From: Arbacia lixula
Lineage: Eukaryota; Echinodermata; Echinoidea; Arbacioida; Arbaciidae
Length of the DNA: 64,000 nt
Reading direction: 5' to 3'
Assembly: GCA_963669155.1 (NCBI GenBank)
Contig: OZ022576.1
Span: 7,421,038-7,485,037, forward strand
Shown here: positions 11,379 to 23,900 of the stretch, piece after piece
How the letters are laid out: every line of letters begins with the position of its first letter
Position numbering within the stretch: position 1 is the first letter of the stretch
Made by a program: the position numbers and the translations under genes
Notes under the pieces: generated by a model
Database searches by the model: none
Told to the model about the DNA's origin: nothing
What the model saw: only the letters and a program-made list of their open reading frames with translations

Positions 11379-13148
11379 TGAAAGAAATGGATGAAGAGAA
11401 CAATGGTAGGCGTAGCTTAAATCAAGGCTCCCCAGAGCTATCTACCCTTTGGAAAAATTGGTAATGCCGAAAAAATGTCTCTGCCGGGAATCGAACCCGG
11501 GCCCCCAGCTTTGAACGCCGGTGCCTTAACCACTAGACCACAGAGACGGGTTAGTGGCTAAGGCGACCCCGATCCGATTGACCGTCAGATTGACAAATTC
11601 TCGACACTATACCAATTATGATTTCCTTTGTTGGGTGTAGGTGGGTTTTGAACAATGACAAGCCGCCATGCCTCAGCTGGATCAAAGCTATTTCTTTGAT
11701 GCAGTACACGTATGGGAGAAAGTATATAAATGTGAGAAATTATACATATACAACAGCTTTGGCAACTCTTTTATTTAAATATTTTGTGAAAGAAATGGAT
11801 GAAGAGAACAATGGTAGGCGTAGCTTAAATCAAGGCTCCCCAGAGCTATCTACCCTTTGGAAAAATTGGTAATGCCGAAAAAATGTCTCTGCCGGGAATC
11901 GAACCCGGGCCCCCAGCTTTGAACGCCGGTGCCTTAACCACTAGACCACAGAGACGGGTTAGTGGCTAAGGCGACCCCGATCCGATTGACCGTCAGATTG
12001 ACAAATTCTCGACACTATACCAATTATGATTTCCTTTGTTGGGTGTAGGTGGGTTTTGAACAATGACAAGCCGCATTGCCTCAGCTGGATCAAAGCTATT
12101 TCTTTGATGCAGTACACGTATGGGAGAAAGTATATAAATGTGAGAAATTATACATATACAACAGCTTTGGCAACTCTTTTATTTAAATATTGTAATAATA
12201 CCATTGTTCTCTTCATCCATTTCTTTCACAAAATATTTAAATAAAAGAGTTGCCAAAGCTGTTGTATATGTATAATTTCTCACATTTATATACTTTCTCC
12301 CATACGTGTACTGCATCAAAGAAATAGCTTTGATCCAGCTGAGGCATGGCGGCTTGTCATTGTTCAAAACCCACCTACACCCAACAAAGGAAATCATAAT
12401 TGGTATAGTGTCGAGAATTTGTCAATCTGACGGTCAATCGGATCGGGGTCGCCTTAGCCACTAACCCGTCTCTGTGGTCTAGTGGTTAAGGCACCGGCGT
12501 TCAAAGCTGGGGGCCCGGGTTCGATTCCCGGCAGAGACATTTTTTCGGCATTACCAATTTTTCCAAAGGGTAGATAGCTCTGGGGAGCCTTGATTTAAGC
12601 TACGCCTACCATTGTTCTCTTCATCCATTTCTTTCACAAAATATTTAAATAAAAGAGTTGCCAAAGCTGTTGTATATGTATAATTTCTCACATTTATATA
12701 CTTTCTCCCATACGTGTACTGCATCAAAGAAATAGCTTTGATCCAGCTGAGGCATGGCGGCTTGTCATTGTTCAAAACCCACCTACACCCAACAAAGGAA
12801 ATCATAATTGGTATAGTGTCGAGAATTTGTCAATCTGACGGTCAATCGGATCGGGGTCGCCTTAGCCACTAACCCGTCTCTGTGGTCTAGTGGTTAAGGC
12901 ACCGGCGTTCAAAGCTGGGGGCCCGGGTTCGATTCCCGGCAGAGACATTTTTTCGGCATTACCAATTTTTCCAAAGGGTAGATAGCTCTGGGGAGCCTTG
13001 ATTTAAGCTACGCCTACCATTGTTCTCTTCATCCATTTCTTTCACAAAATATTTAAATAAAAGAGTTGCCAAAGCTGTTGTATATGTATAATTTCTCACA
13101 TTTATATATATATATATATATATATATCGTTATCTCTCTCTCTCTCTT

Positions 13149-13185
<37 letters not shown>

Positions 13186-14651
13186 ACCACAAGTATTCCT
13201 TACTGTATCTTTAACCGTGCAACCGTAATACTAAATACACGTCACATTCGCCTGCCTAGAATGTCTAAATATTTGTCTTTGATTTTCTCTCCATATTTGG
13301 AATAGAACTGGGTCATGCCATTATATGGACGTGAGCACGGGACTGGTGGAGGAGAACTCATCGTCTATATCATTCGGGACGGTGGTGGGCAACACGAGTA
13401 ACCCCGTCGAATCCACGTTTAATGAGTGGCCGGTGAGTCGACCAGACTGTAAAGATGTTTAACTCTTTGTGTGCCAGAGAAACTCCTGTTCTATGTGTTT
13501 TTTGTGTGTATTGTGTAAATACAGAGCCACTGCAGGCACTGGCCTGTTTGGGAGTGTCCTAGAAAAAAAAATGGTTCACCCAAAATTATTTTTGGCTTAA
13601 GTTGAGGTAAAACCCTTCAATTTCATTACGACTTGGATTGCGCCATTGCCTCCCTGCAGGGTACGGTGGAGCTTCGCATATCCGTCTTGGACATCGACGA
13701 CGTCGATTCCACGCTCGTGGACAGCTACACAACGATCATCTCGGGCACGCCGGGTGCGTCATTGGCCGACTCCACGACGCAGCAACTCCTGTTTTCTGGT
13801 TCCCGCTCTGTCGCCAAAACCAGGTAAGAAGAAATGAAAACATAAAGTCAATTACTTCGCAAATCCAACTTCAGGAAGATGCCAATGATGAATGTAATAG
13901 ACAACCCATTCCATCTTGCTCAATATTTACAAACACTTAGTTCACCGTTTTTATCCACGAGAGCTGTCGGAACATGCACCGATTTTTCTTTTCATTTTAT
14001 AATCTTTACGTTTGCTTACAGTAAGTGCATTGTGTTGATACAAGGCTTGTTCCAAAAGGAACGGAACCATTGCTGATATATATTACGCAGATTGCGTAAA
14101 CTGTCAAATTCAATTTATTTAGCATTCGTCAATGTAACACAGTTTAATGAACGTTATCATTATAAAAAATATATATTTTTTGTGACTCAACTTTTTCAGT
14201 GTGTTCTCTGCTAGAATGGCTTTTTAGCGGGGAAATGTTTCCAATTTATAATGTTTACACAACGTGTATTACTCGACAAAAGGAAGCGTGACAGAAATCA
14301 CCCAGATTTTAGTTATTGATAGATTTTTCTGAGCACTCCCTCGGTAATATGTAGAAACGAAATATCCATCTTCCAGTAAATCATTCGATGTACATGATGT
14401 GGTGTTCCATTGAAGCCAATGTAAATGGCATACACAATTTGTGAATGTATTGTCACTCGCAATCTTTGTCAAAGTAGGGCACTGAATGCTGCAATAGTCA
14501 TGGAAAGTGCTTCTAGCACGGTATAGTGCGCACATCAACAAATTGGTTCACATATTCCATTAAAAGCGCGTCTCATTTTTTCACACATCCGGAGAATATT
14601 TTTATTCTGATGGAGTGCAACACATAAGTAAGAAAAACAAAGAAGCAATTG

Positions 14652-14699
<48 letters not shown>

Positions 14700-14882
14700 A
14701 TTCCATCCGGTCTGCTTTTATTTAATTTTCTCTTTCTCCCATTTACCCAGCATCATATATTCTTTATTATTTTAATTTCTTTCCCTTTCATTTCATTTAA
14801 ACTGTCTTTTCTATATCCCTTTATATTTCACTTATGCATTACACTATGCCTGTACCCCTGTCTTTCCGACCCCCCCCCCCTC

Positions 14883-14917
<35 letters not shown>

Positions 14918-17900
14918 GCTATCAATTATTACCTGTAAACACTTCTCTTCTTTTCCTCTTTCTCCACTTTTCCTTGTATTCCATACATGATCTTATTTCG
15001 CACTCATACGGGACTATGTATATTATTGTCTCTGCATTATACATCGACCCCCCCCCCCCTCACTCTCTCTATTTTCCCATCTATCTAGCTTGCAGGCAGC
15101 CTACTCCCTGTTTTGTGACGAATACTACTACGGCACGTCTTGTGGAATCTTCTGCCAGGCTACAGATGACGACTCTGGCCATTATACCTGCGACACTGAT
15201 GGCTCAAAGTCCTGCCTCGACGGATACGAAGACCCAACCTCCGACTGCACCACCGAAATTGATGAATGTGTCACGAGCAATGTCGTGTGTCTCAACGACG
15301 GTACCTGCGTGGACGAGTATCTGGGATACTCCTGCGCATGCCCGCCGTTCTTCAGCGGAGACTTCTGCGAGACGGCCTCCGAGTGTCTCAGCATCCCGTG
15401 TCAGAATGGAGGCACTTGCACAGAGATGACCGTAAGTGGGTACAACTGCACCTGCGCTTCGGGTTATACCGGTACCAACTGCGAGATTGACATCGACGAG
15501 TGTGAGAGTAACCCGTGTCTGAACGGTGCTACCTGTGTGGATGAGGTTGATGGTTTTAGATGCGAATGCCTAAGCGGGTGGGAGGGGGCCACTTGCGAGA
15601 GTGAGACCGATGAATGTGCCAGTGGGCCATGTTTCAACAGCGCTACATGTCTAGACTTGTTCGATGCATACCAATGCAATTGCGCCTCTGGGTATATTGG
15701 CACGAATTGTGAGACCGAAATCAATGAGTGTGAGAGCAACCCCTGCCTGAATGGAGCGACATGTACTGATGAGGTGGATGGCTACCAGTGTTCCTGCGCG
15801 GACGGCTACTCTGGTACCGATTGTGACGTAGAGATTGACGAATGTGGCAGCACACCTTGTGAGAACGGCGCCACCTGCACGGACAATGTTAATGGATACG
15901 TGTGTACATGCGCAGCTGGGTATGAAGGTTCCAATTGCCAAGTGGACACGGACGAGTGCGCTAGTAACCCTTGCTTCAATGGCGCGACGTGTCAAGATCT
16001 TGTTGATGGGTACCAATGCGACTGCGTTGATGGCTACGAAGACCCATACTGTGAAACAGAGACGAATGAATGCGAGAGCAGTCCGTGTCAAAATGGAGCA
16101 ACATGCTCAGATGAAATCAACAGTTACCTGTGCGCCTGCGCATCTGGATTTCAGGGAGCAGAATGCGAAGTCGATATCGATGAGTGTGCAAGCTCTCCAT
16201 GCTTGAATGAGGCCACCTGCCAAGATTTAGTTGACGGTTACCAGTGCGACTGTGTCGATGGATTCGTAGGAGACAACTGCGAAGTAAACATCGACGATTG
16301 TACTTCCGTGCAATGTTTGAACGGGGCTACGTGTGTCGACGGAATAAATAGCATATTTTGCGATTGCGCGGAGGGCTTCGAGGGATTATTCTGTGGGATT
16401 AACATTGATGATTGCGAGGCCAACGACTGCGAGAATGGGGCATCATGTGTCGATGATATTGGAGGGTACTACTGTGAATGTCCATTCGGTTATGATGGGA
16501 TGTACTGCGAGGTCGACATCGACGAATGCTCCAACAACACATGCGAGAACGATGCTACGTGCATTGATCGAATTGCAGGCTATGAATGCGACTGCGCCGA
16601 TGGTTACGATGGGCTCTTCTGTGAAAATGAGATCGACGAGTGCGCCGGATTTCCTTGTAAAAACGGCGCCACCTGCACTGATCTGGTTGCCAGGTTCGAA
16701 TGCACTTGCTTTTCTGGATTCGAGGGTACTCTTTGTGAGTACGAAATAAATGAATGCGCAAGCAACCCATGCTCTGTCAATGCTTCAGATTGCGTTGACG
16801 CATTGGATGGGTATGAGTGTGTTTGCTATCCAGGCTATGAAGGGGCGGACTGTGGGATAGACATCGACGAATGCGCCGATGCTCTATGCCAAAATGGGGC
16901 CACGTGCTTGGATTTGGTTGCAGATTACGAGTGCGCGTGTGCGCCTGGTTACGAGGGTACGCTCTGTGATACAGAAACAGACGAATGTCAAAGTAATCCC
17001 TGCGAAAACGGTGCTACCTGCATAGATGACTTAAACATGTATACGTGCTCTTGCGTCACTGGCTTTGAGGGAAGCCAGTGTGAGATCGACATCGATGAGT
17101 GTGCTAGTAACCCATGTCCAAGCAATTCGACATGCGTCGATGGCGTCAATGGCTTTACGTGTGCATGTACCCCAGGCTACGGTGGTGATCAGTGCGAGTA
17201 TGAAATCAATGAATGTGACAGTGACCCATGTCAGAATGGGGCAACATGTACAGATGATCTCAACCAATACGATTGCGCGTGCGCAGCCGGGTTTGAGGGT
17301 GACGATTGTGAAATAAACATCGATGATTGCGAGGATAACCTTTGCGAGAATGGTGCCACCTGTTCGGATGGCATCGAAGAATACAATTGTGTCTGCTTCC
17401 CAGGATTTGAGGGTTCGTACTGCGATGTCAATATTGATGACTGTGCTAGTGATCCTTGCCAGTACGGCTCGCCATGCGTTGATGGTGTTAATAGATACTT
17501 TTGCAACTGTACTGCTGGATACGAAGGTGGCGACTGTGAACTAGAGACAGACGAGTGTGCAAGCTCACCCTGTCAAAACGGAGGCACCTGTGTCGATCAG
17601 TTGGATGGTTATACTTGCTGCTGCGAACCAGGTTATGAGGGTCAGAATTGTGGCATCGAAACTGATGAGTGTCAAAGTAATCCATGTCAGAATGGAGGCA
17701 CTTGCAACGACGTTCTGGATAGATATATGTGCACCTGTCCCCGAGGGTTCATTGGGCGTGAATGTCAGTTTGAGATAAACGAGTGCGTTTTTAACATGTG
17801 CGAAAATGGGGCCACGTGTGTTGATGAGGCAGGTGGTTATTCATGCCTTTGTGTTCCTGGTTTTTATGGCGACAGGTGCGAAAATGAAACCAATGAATGT

Positions 17901-20900
17901 GCAAGTCTGCCTTGCCAGAATGGAGCTACGTGCAATGATCTGGTTGATGATTACGCATGCCAGTGTGTCCCTGGGTACGAAGGGATTGACTGCGAATTCG
18001 ACATATTCGAATGCATGAGTGACCCATGCCAAAATGGAGGGGATTGCGAGGACAGGCTCAACGGTTACTTCTGTCAATGTCCATCTGGATATGAAGGAAG
18101 GGACTGTGAAAGAGAAACGAATGAATGCGACAGCAACCCGTGTCAGAACGGCGGTGAATGTGTTGACCAATTCGACGGCTATACATGTTGTTGCCTTTCG
18201 CCATATGACGGTCCCAACTGTGAGTACGAGAAGAACGAATGTTTGAGTGAGCCATGCCAGAATGGAGCCAGATGTATTGATGGCTTTGATGAATACAGGT
18301 GTGAATGTGTTCAGGGATATGTGGGTCGAGAATGCCAATACGAAATCAACGAGTGCATGCGAAATGTTTGCGAAAACGGGGCAACATGCGTAGACGAGGT
18401 CGGGCAGTTTAGGTGCATCTGCGCTCCAGGATACGAAGGACTTCTGTGCGAGCTTGAGATCGATGAGTGTCTAAGTAATCCATGCCAGAATGGAGCACCC
18501 TGCAAAGATATGCTGAATGGTTATAACTGCCAGTGTCTCCCAGGCTTCCAGGGACGACTGTGCGAGATCAATTTCGATGAATGTGCCAGTCATCCATGTG
18601 AGAATGGTGGGCAATGTATTGACTTGGTCGACGGATATCAGTGTAATTGTTCCTCTGGTTTCAGTGGTCCTACTTGCCGCGCAAATATCGACGAATGTCA
18701 AAGCAGCCCTTGTCGAAATGGTGGCATCTGCATTGATGGCATCGCGGATTTTACTTGCATGTGTGTTGATGGGTTTAAAGGCAAAGTATGTGAGATTGAC
18801 ATCGACGAATGCGCAAGTCACCCATGCAGAAACGGTGCAACATGCGTCGATCGTATCAATGGGTTTAATTGCCATTGTGTACTAGGCTACACAGGACCTC
18901 AATGTGGCCAGGAAATAAACGAGTGCCAAAGTATGCCTTGCCAGAACGGTGGTATATGTACAGATTTGCTCAATAACTATTCGTGTGATTGCAGGCCTGG
19001 ATTTGAAGGGAAACGTTGTGAAATTAATATTGACGAATGTGCTAGCATGCCTTGTCAAAATGGTGCAACCTGCGTTGATCAAGCTAATAAGTATCATTGT
19101 GTTTGTCAGACAGGTTTCATGGGCCAGTTATGTGAGCTCGAGAAGAATGAGTGTGCCAGTGGTCCTTGCAGACATGGTGCCACGTGCGTCGATCTTATCA
19201 ATGAGTATAGGTGTGAATGTCCCCCTGGCTTCCATGGTCGCGACTGCGAGCGTGAGGTTAATGAATGTCAGAGTGAACCTTGCCTTAACGGTGGTACATG
19301 CGTTGATGAAGTCAATAGATACAGCTGTATTTGTCTCCATGGATTCTATGGGATGTCATGTGAGACTGACGTAGACGAGTGTGCCAGTCAGCCATGCCAG
19401 AACGACGCTACGTGTATCGATGTAGCGGGAGGATATCGATGCGAGTGTGAACGGGGCTTTGATGGACAGGTTTGTGAGTTTGAGAAGGACGAATGTGCGT
19501 CGCACCCCTGCCGTAATGGCGGTATATGCCATGACAGATTTGATGACTATGAATGTGTGTGCATGCCCGGCTTTGAAGGACGCGACTGCCAGATAAACAT
19601 AGATGACTGCGCTAGTCATCCGTGTCAAAATGGAGCTCGCTGCGAAGATGGTATCGAACAATACAGGTGCGTGTGTAAGCCTGGGTATTTCGGCAGAGAA
19701 TGCGAGTTTGAATGGAATGAATGCATCAGTTTTCCCTGTAGAAATGGGGGTACGTGCAGAGATGGGGAAAACAGCTACCAATGTGAATGCGTCCCTGGAT
19801 TCTATGGACAGAACTGCGAGATAGACCACGATGACTGCGCAAGTCACCCATGTAGGAATGGGGCGCACTGTGTTGACCAGGTTGACGGATATCACTGCTT
19901 ATGCGCTCCAGGATATTACGGGCGAGATTGTGAGAGAGAAGTGAACGAATGTGACAGTCACCCTTGTCAAAACGGCGCCACTTGCGTAGACAGGTTGGCA
20001 TACTATGAATGCCGGTGTGCACCAGGGTTCTTTGGTCGGAACTGCGAGACAAATCGCAATGAATGTGAGAGCCATCCCTGTCAAAACGGAGCAACTTGCC
20101 TTGATGGCGTTGATGGTTATCGTTGTGAATGCACAGTTGGTTTCTTCGGCAAACTTTGTGAGATGGAGAAAAACGAATGCTCTAGTATGCCATGCTTGAA
20201 CGGCGCGTCGTGCGATGATAGAGTTGGTGGTTATCACTGCACTTGCGCACCCGGATATGAAGGCAGGAATTGTGAGATTGATCGCAACGAATGTGCCAGC
20301 AACCCCTGCTCACATCACGCAACCTGTGTGGATGAAATCGCCGATTTCCGCTGCATATGTCCACCTGGTTTCGGAAGCAAGACATGTGATGAAGACATTA
20401 ATGAATGTGCCAGTAACCCGTGCTTAAATGGTGGAGTGTGCTTTGATCAAATTGCCAACTTTCACTGCGACTGCGCGCCTGGTTTCGGTGGTAAAGATTG
20501 CGGCATGAATATAGATGAATGCATGAGTGCACCATGCAGAAACGGTGCTACATGTGAGGATCAGCTTGACCGATATGAATGCCATTGTGCACCAGGGTTT
20601 TATGGTATGTTCTGTGAAATGGAAAGAGACGAGTGTGCCAGTCATCCTTGTGTTAATGGAGGCAGATGCGAAGATAGAATCAATGATTACGTTTGCAACT
20701 GCCCTTCGGGATATGTTGGCAAAGATTGTGAGATGGAACGAGATGAGTGCATGAGCATGCCTTGTCAGAATGGCGGTACTTGCGCAGATCGTTTCGATGC
20801 GTATGTTTGCATTTGTCCTAGAGGTTTCATTGGCTGTAACTGTGAAGAGAATGTTGACGAATGCGCCAGTCAGCCGTGTATGAACAACGGGCTCTGTATT

Positions 20901-23900
20901 GACGGTGTGGACAAATATGTTTGTCAGTGCGTCTCTGGTTATGAAGGCCGCAACTGCGAAGTAGAGCGAGATGAGTGCGTTAGCCGCCCGTGCCTCAATG
21001 GCGCAACGTGTCTTGATCGCTTTGATGACTACGACTGCGTCTGTTTACCTGGATTTGTCGGTCACAACTGCGAGGTGAATGTAAACGAATGTGACAGTCA
21101 TCCATGCAGAAATGGGGGTACTTGCTTCGATGAAGACGCAGATTTCAGGTGCGTGTGTCATCCTGGTTTCGTCGGTAAGGCATGTGAGGTCGATTTTGAT
21201 GAATGCATGAGCCATCCATGCGAAAATGGTGGTATCTGTCATGACATGATCGATGATTTCTCCTGCCAGTGCCAGCCCGGCTTCAATGGGAAGCGGTGTG
21301 AGGTTAACATTGACGAATGCATGAGCATGCCGTGTGTGAATGGAGCCACTTGTCGCGATATGGTAAATGGTTATGCGTGTCACTGCCTGCTTGGGTTCTC
21401 TGGATCGTTCTGCGAGAGGGAGATCAACGAATGCGACAGTCACCCTTGTCTAAACGGAGCAACCTGCACTGATGAGCGCAACGGATACACATGTCAGTGT
21501 ACACCGGGCTATGCAGGAAGCTACTGTGAAATCGACTGGGATGAATGCCTCAGCAACCCTTGCCAGAACGGAGCGACTTGCAAGGATCGAGTTGCTGCAT
21601 ATGAGTGCATGTGCGCCGATGGCTACGTTGGACACGACTGTGAGACTGAGATCGATGAGTGTGGGAGCAACCCGTGTCTGAACGGAGGCCGATGCGAGGA
21701 TCGCATCGATGGCTACATGTGCTACTGCGCAGACGGGTTCCGTGGTCACGACTGCGAGGTTGACGTCGATGAGTGCATGAGTTTCCCATGTATGCACGGG
21801 GCGACTTGTTTAGATAAGGTAAATAGATATGAATGCCATTGCGTTCCTGGTTTCGAAGGAGTTAATTGTGAAATTAACCGCAATGAGTGCATGTCGCATC
21901 CTTGTCTGAACGGTGGATCGTGTCAGGACATGGTCAACGGATATAAATGTAGATGTCATCCCGGTTTCATTGGGAGAGACTGTGAAATTGATGTGAACGA
22001 ATGCGATAGCCATCCTTGTCAGAATGGCGCTACCTGTGAAGACAGGGAAGGCGCGTTTAGGTGTATTTGTCCAGTCGGATACTACGGAGAAGACTGCTCA
22101 TCTAATGTTGATGACTGTCAAATGAATCCCTGCAAAAATGGAGGTACGTGCCTGGACGAGGTCAATGGGTACAGATGTCTATGTAAGCCAGGTTTTGAAG
22201 GGCAAGATTGTGAGATAAACCCTGATGACTGTCTTCAGAACAGGTGTGCAAATGGGTCTCTATGTGTTGATGGTCTGAATGACTACACATGTTGGTGTCA
22301 GCCAGGTTTCACCGGAAGATATTGTGACGTTAACATTGACGATTGTGCCAGCGATCCTTGCCTAAATGGGGGAAGATGCCGCGACGGAGTCGATGAGTAC
22401 CGCTGTGAGTGCCCACCGGGCTTTGGAGGCCGGAACTGCGAAACGGACTTAGATGAATGCCGCAGCCATCCGTGCCAGAACGGCGGCAGCTGCTACGACG
22501 GTGCCGGTGGATACAGGTGTTACTGCCTTCCAGGATTCACCGGCACAGACTGCGAGCTGAACGTGGACGAGTGCATGAGCCGTCCCTGCTTGAATGGTGG
22601 TACCTGTGTCGATGGGGATGCCACGTACAGGTGCATGTGTGCTCCTGGCTTCACGGGTAGAAATTGCGGGAAGGAGCAGAATGCTTGCAACAGTCATCCG
22701 TGTCTAAACGGTGCCACTTGCCGTCCGACTGAGGACAGCTTTTCGTGCGATTGTCCGCGAGGTTTCCAAGGCCAGAGGTGTGACATGGATGTTGATGAAT
22801 GCTCAGGGGACCACCCCGTCTGCCCGCCAAACAAGGTGTGCCACAACACGTGGGGCTCTTATGATTGTGTCTGCGAGAGAGGGTTCATCGGTGAAAACTG
22901 TGACATTCCTGTTAATCCTTGCACCTCGTCGCCCTGCAGAGCTGGCACCTGCATGAACTATGAGGCTGGAAAATACAAGTGAGTACGATGAGCACAGCCG
23001 CTTTCTCAGTTACATATCATGGAAAAGTAAACGCCACAAATCAATACGATCATAAATCATAAGAACCGCTGGGATCTTCATTTCATATGTCACAAGCACA
23101 TTGAATAAAGATTAACAGAAGTGTTCACATTTCTTCAATAGAAATACTTTTGAAATCATTCAAGAAGGTGGCACTTTCTTGTGGTGGTGTTGATGTTATT
23201 CAGACTAGCATTATAGCTAGGTCTGTATTTCGTCAACATGACAATGTGTATATAGCATTGATCTTAACCATGTTAACAAACGAACTTTGTCACCAGTACA
23301 AAAATTGAAATTAAAAACTGTTTTAATTCGTGATCATCTATTATCTATATTCTTCCCTGTTCTTTATCGCACTCTTAATTTTTGCTGCTTCTTCCTTCAC
23401 ATCGTATAGGTGCGTCTGTCCTCCCGGCTATCGTGGGGAGAACTGTGAAGACTTTGAGCTAGATCCCTGCCAGCGTGAGCCATGCCAGAACGGTGGTGAG
23501 TGCTTCTCCGAGGGACCACACGATGTCGTCTGCAAATGTCCTGTCGGCTTCTTTGGTCAATTTTGCGAAATAGGTAGGTGTAAACTGGCGCGGATAACTA
23601 AAGTCAATCATTTTTTTTTTCAAGTGAAAGAGGTGGTATCACACCCAAAAGTTTGTATACAACTATGAAGGGTATAGCAGTCCATAGAGTGTTACCTGAT
23701 TATTCAGTACTGTCTATGTAGGGGTGGTAAGAATGGAGCTAACTTAGTAGAGCCATTTCATGTGCTAAGGTGTATTCGTGGTCAATCGTGGTCAATCGTG
23801 CTTTTCTGTTAAAGTCTATCATAGTTATCACTACGATTGACCGATACCTCTGATAGATTTTTCTTGAGGCTACCATTGTACTGTTCTCTAACACTTGTAC

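Larger units (their letters stand above)
11371..13105. repeat. palindrome of four 408 bp units (two direct, two inverted)
   Basis: Units start at 11371 and 11779 in one orientation. After a spacer of about ten bases at about 12187-12196, two units plus a 33 bp fragment follow in reverse complement to 13105. The tRNA-like genes sit exactly 408 bp apart within each arm (11476/11884 and 12468/12876). Units are almost identical; one visible difference is 'ccgcattgcc' near 12073 against 'ccgccatgcc' elsewhere. An 84-residue ORF recurs only because the unit recurs. The high identity means recent duplication, gene conversion or an assembly artefact. Confidence 0.9.

Noticed and set aside
12468-12539. 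Selenocysteine tRNA
   Set aside because: The anticodon fits, but tRNA-Sec is about 87-90 nt with a long variable arm and extended acceptor/T stems; this one is 72 nt with a 4-base variable loop.
11618-12805. An 84-residue ORF repeated two to four times
   Set aside because: It recurs only because the 408 bp unit is duplicated and runs antisense to the tRNA. No family resemblance, and no sign of selection can be judged from identical copies.
15464-22697. Many minus-strand and off-frame ORFs of 60-180 codons under exon 5
   Set aside because: They are shadows of the 114 bp EGF periodicity (repeated Cys/Asp/Glu codons). None has its own domain, while the + frame has perfect EGF spacing.
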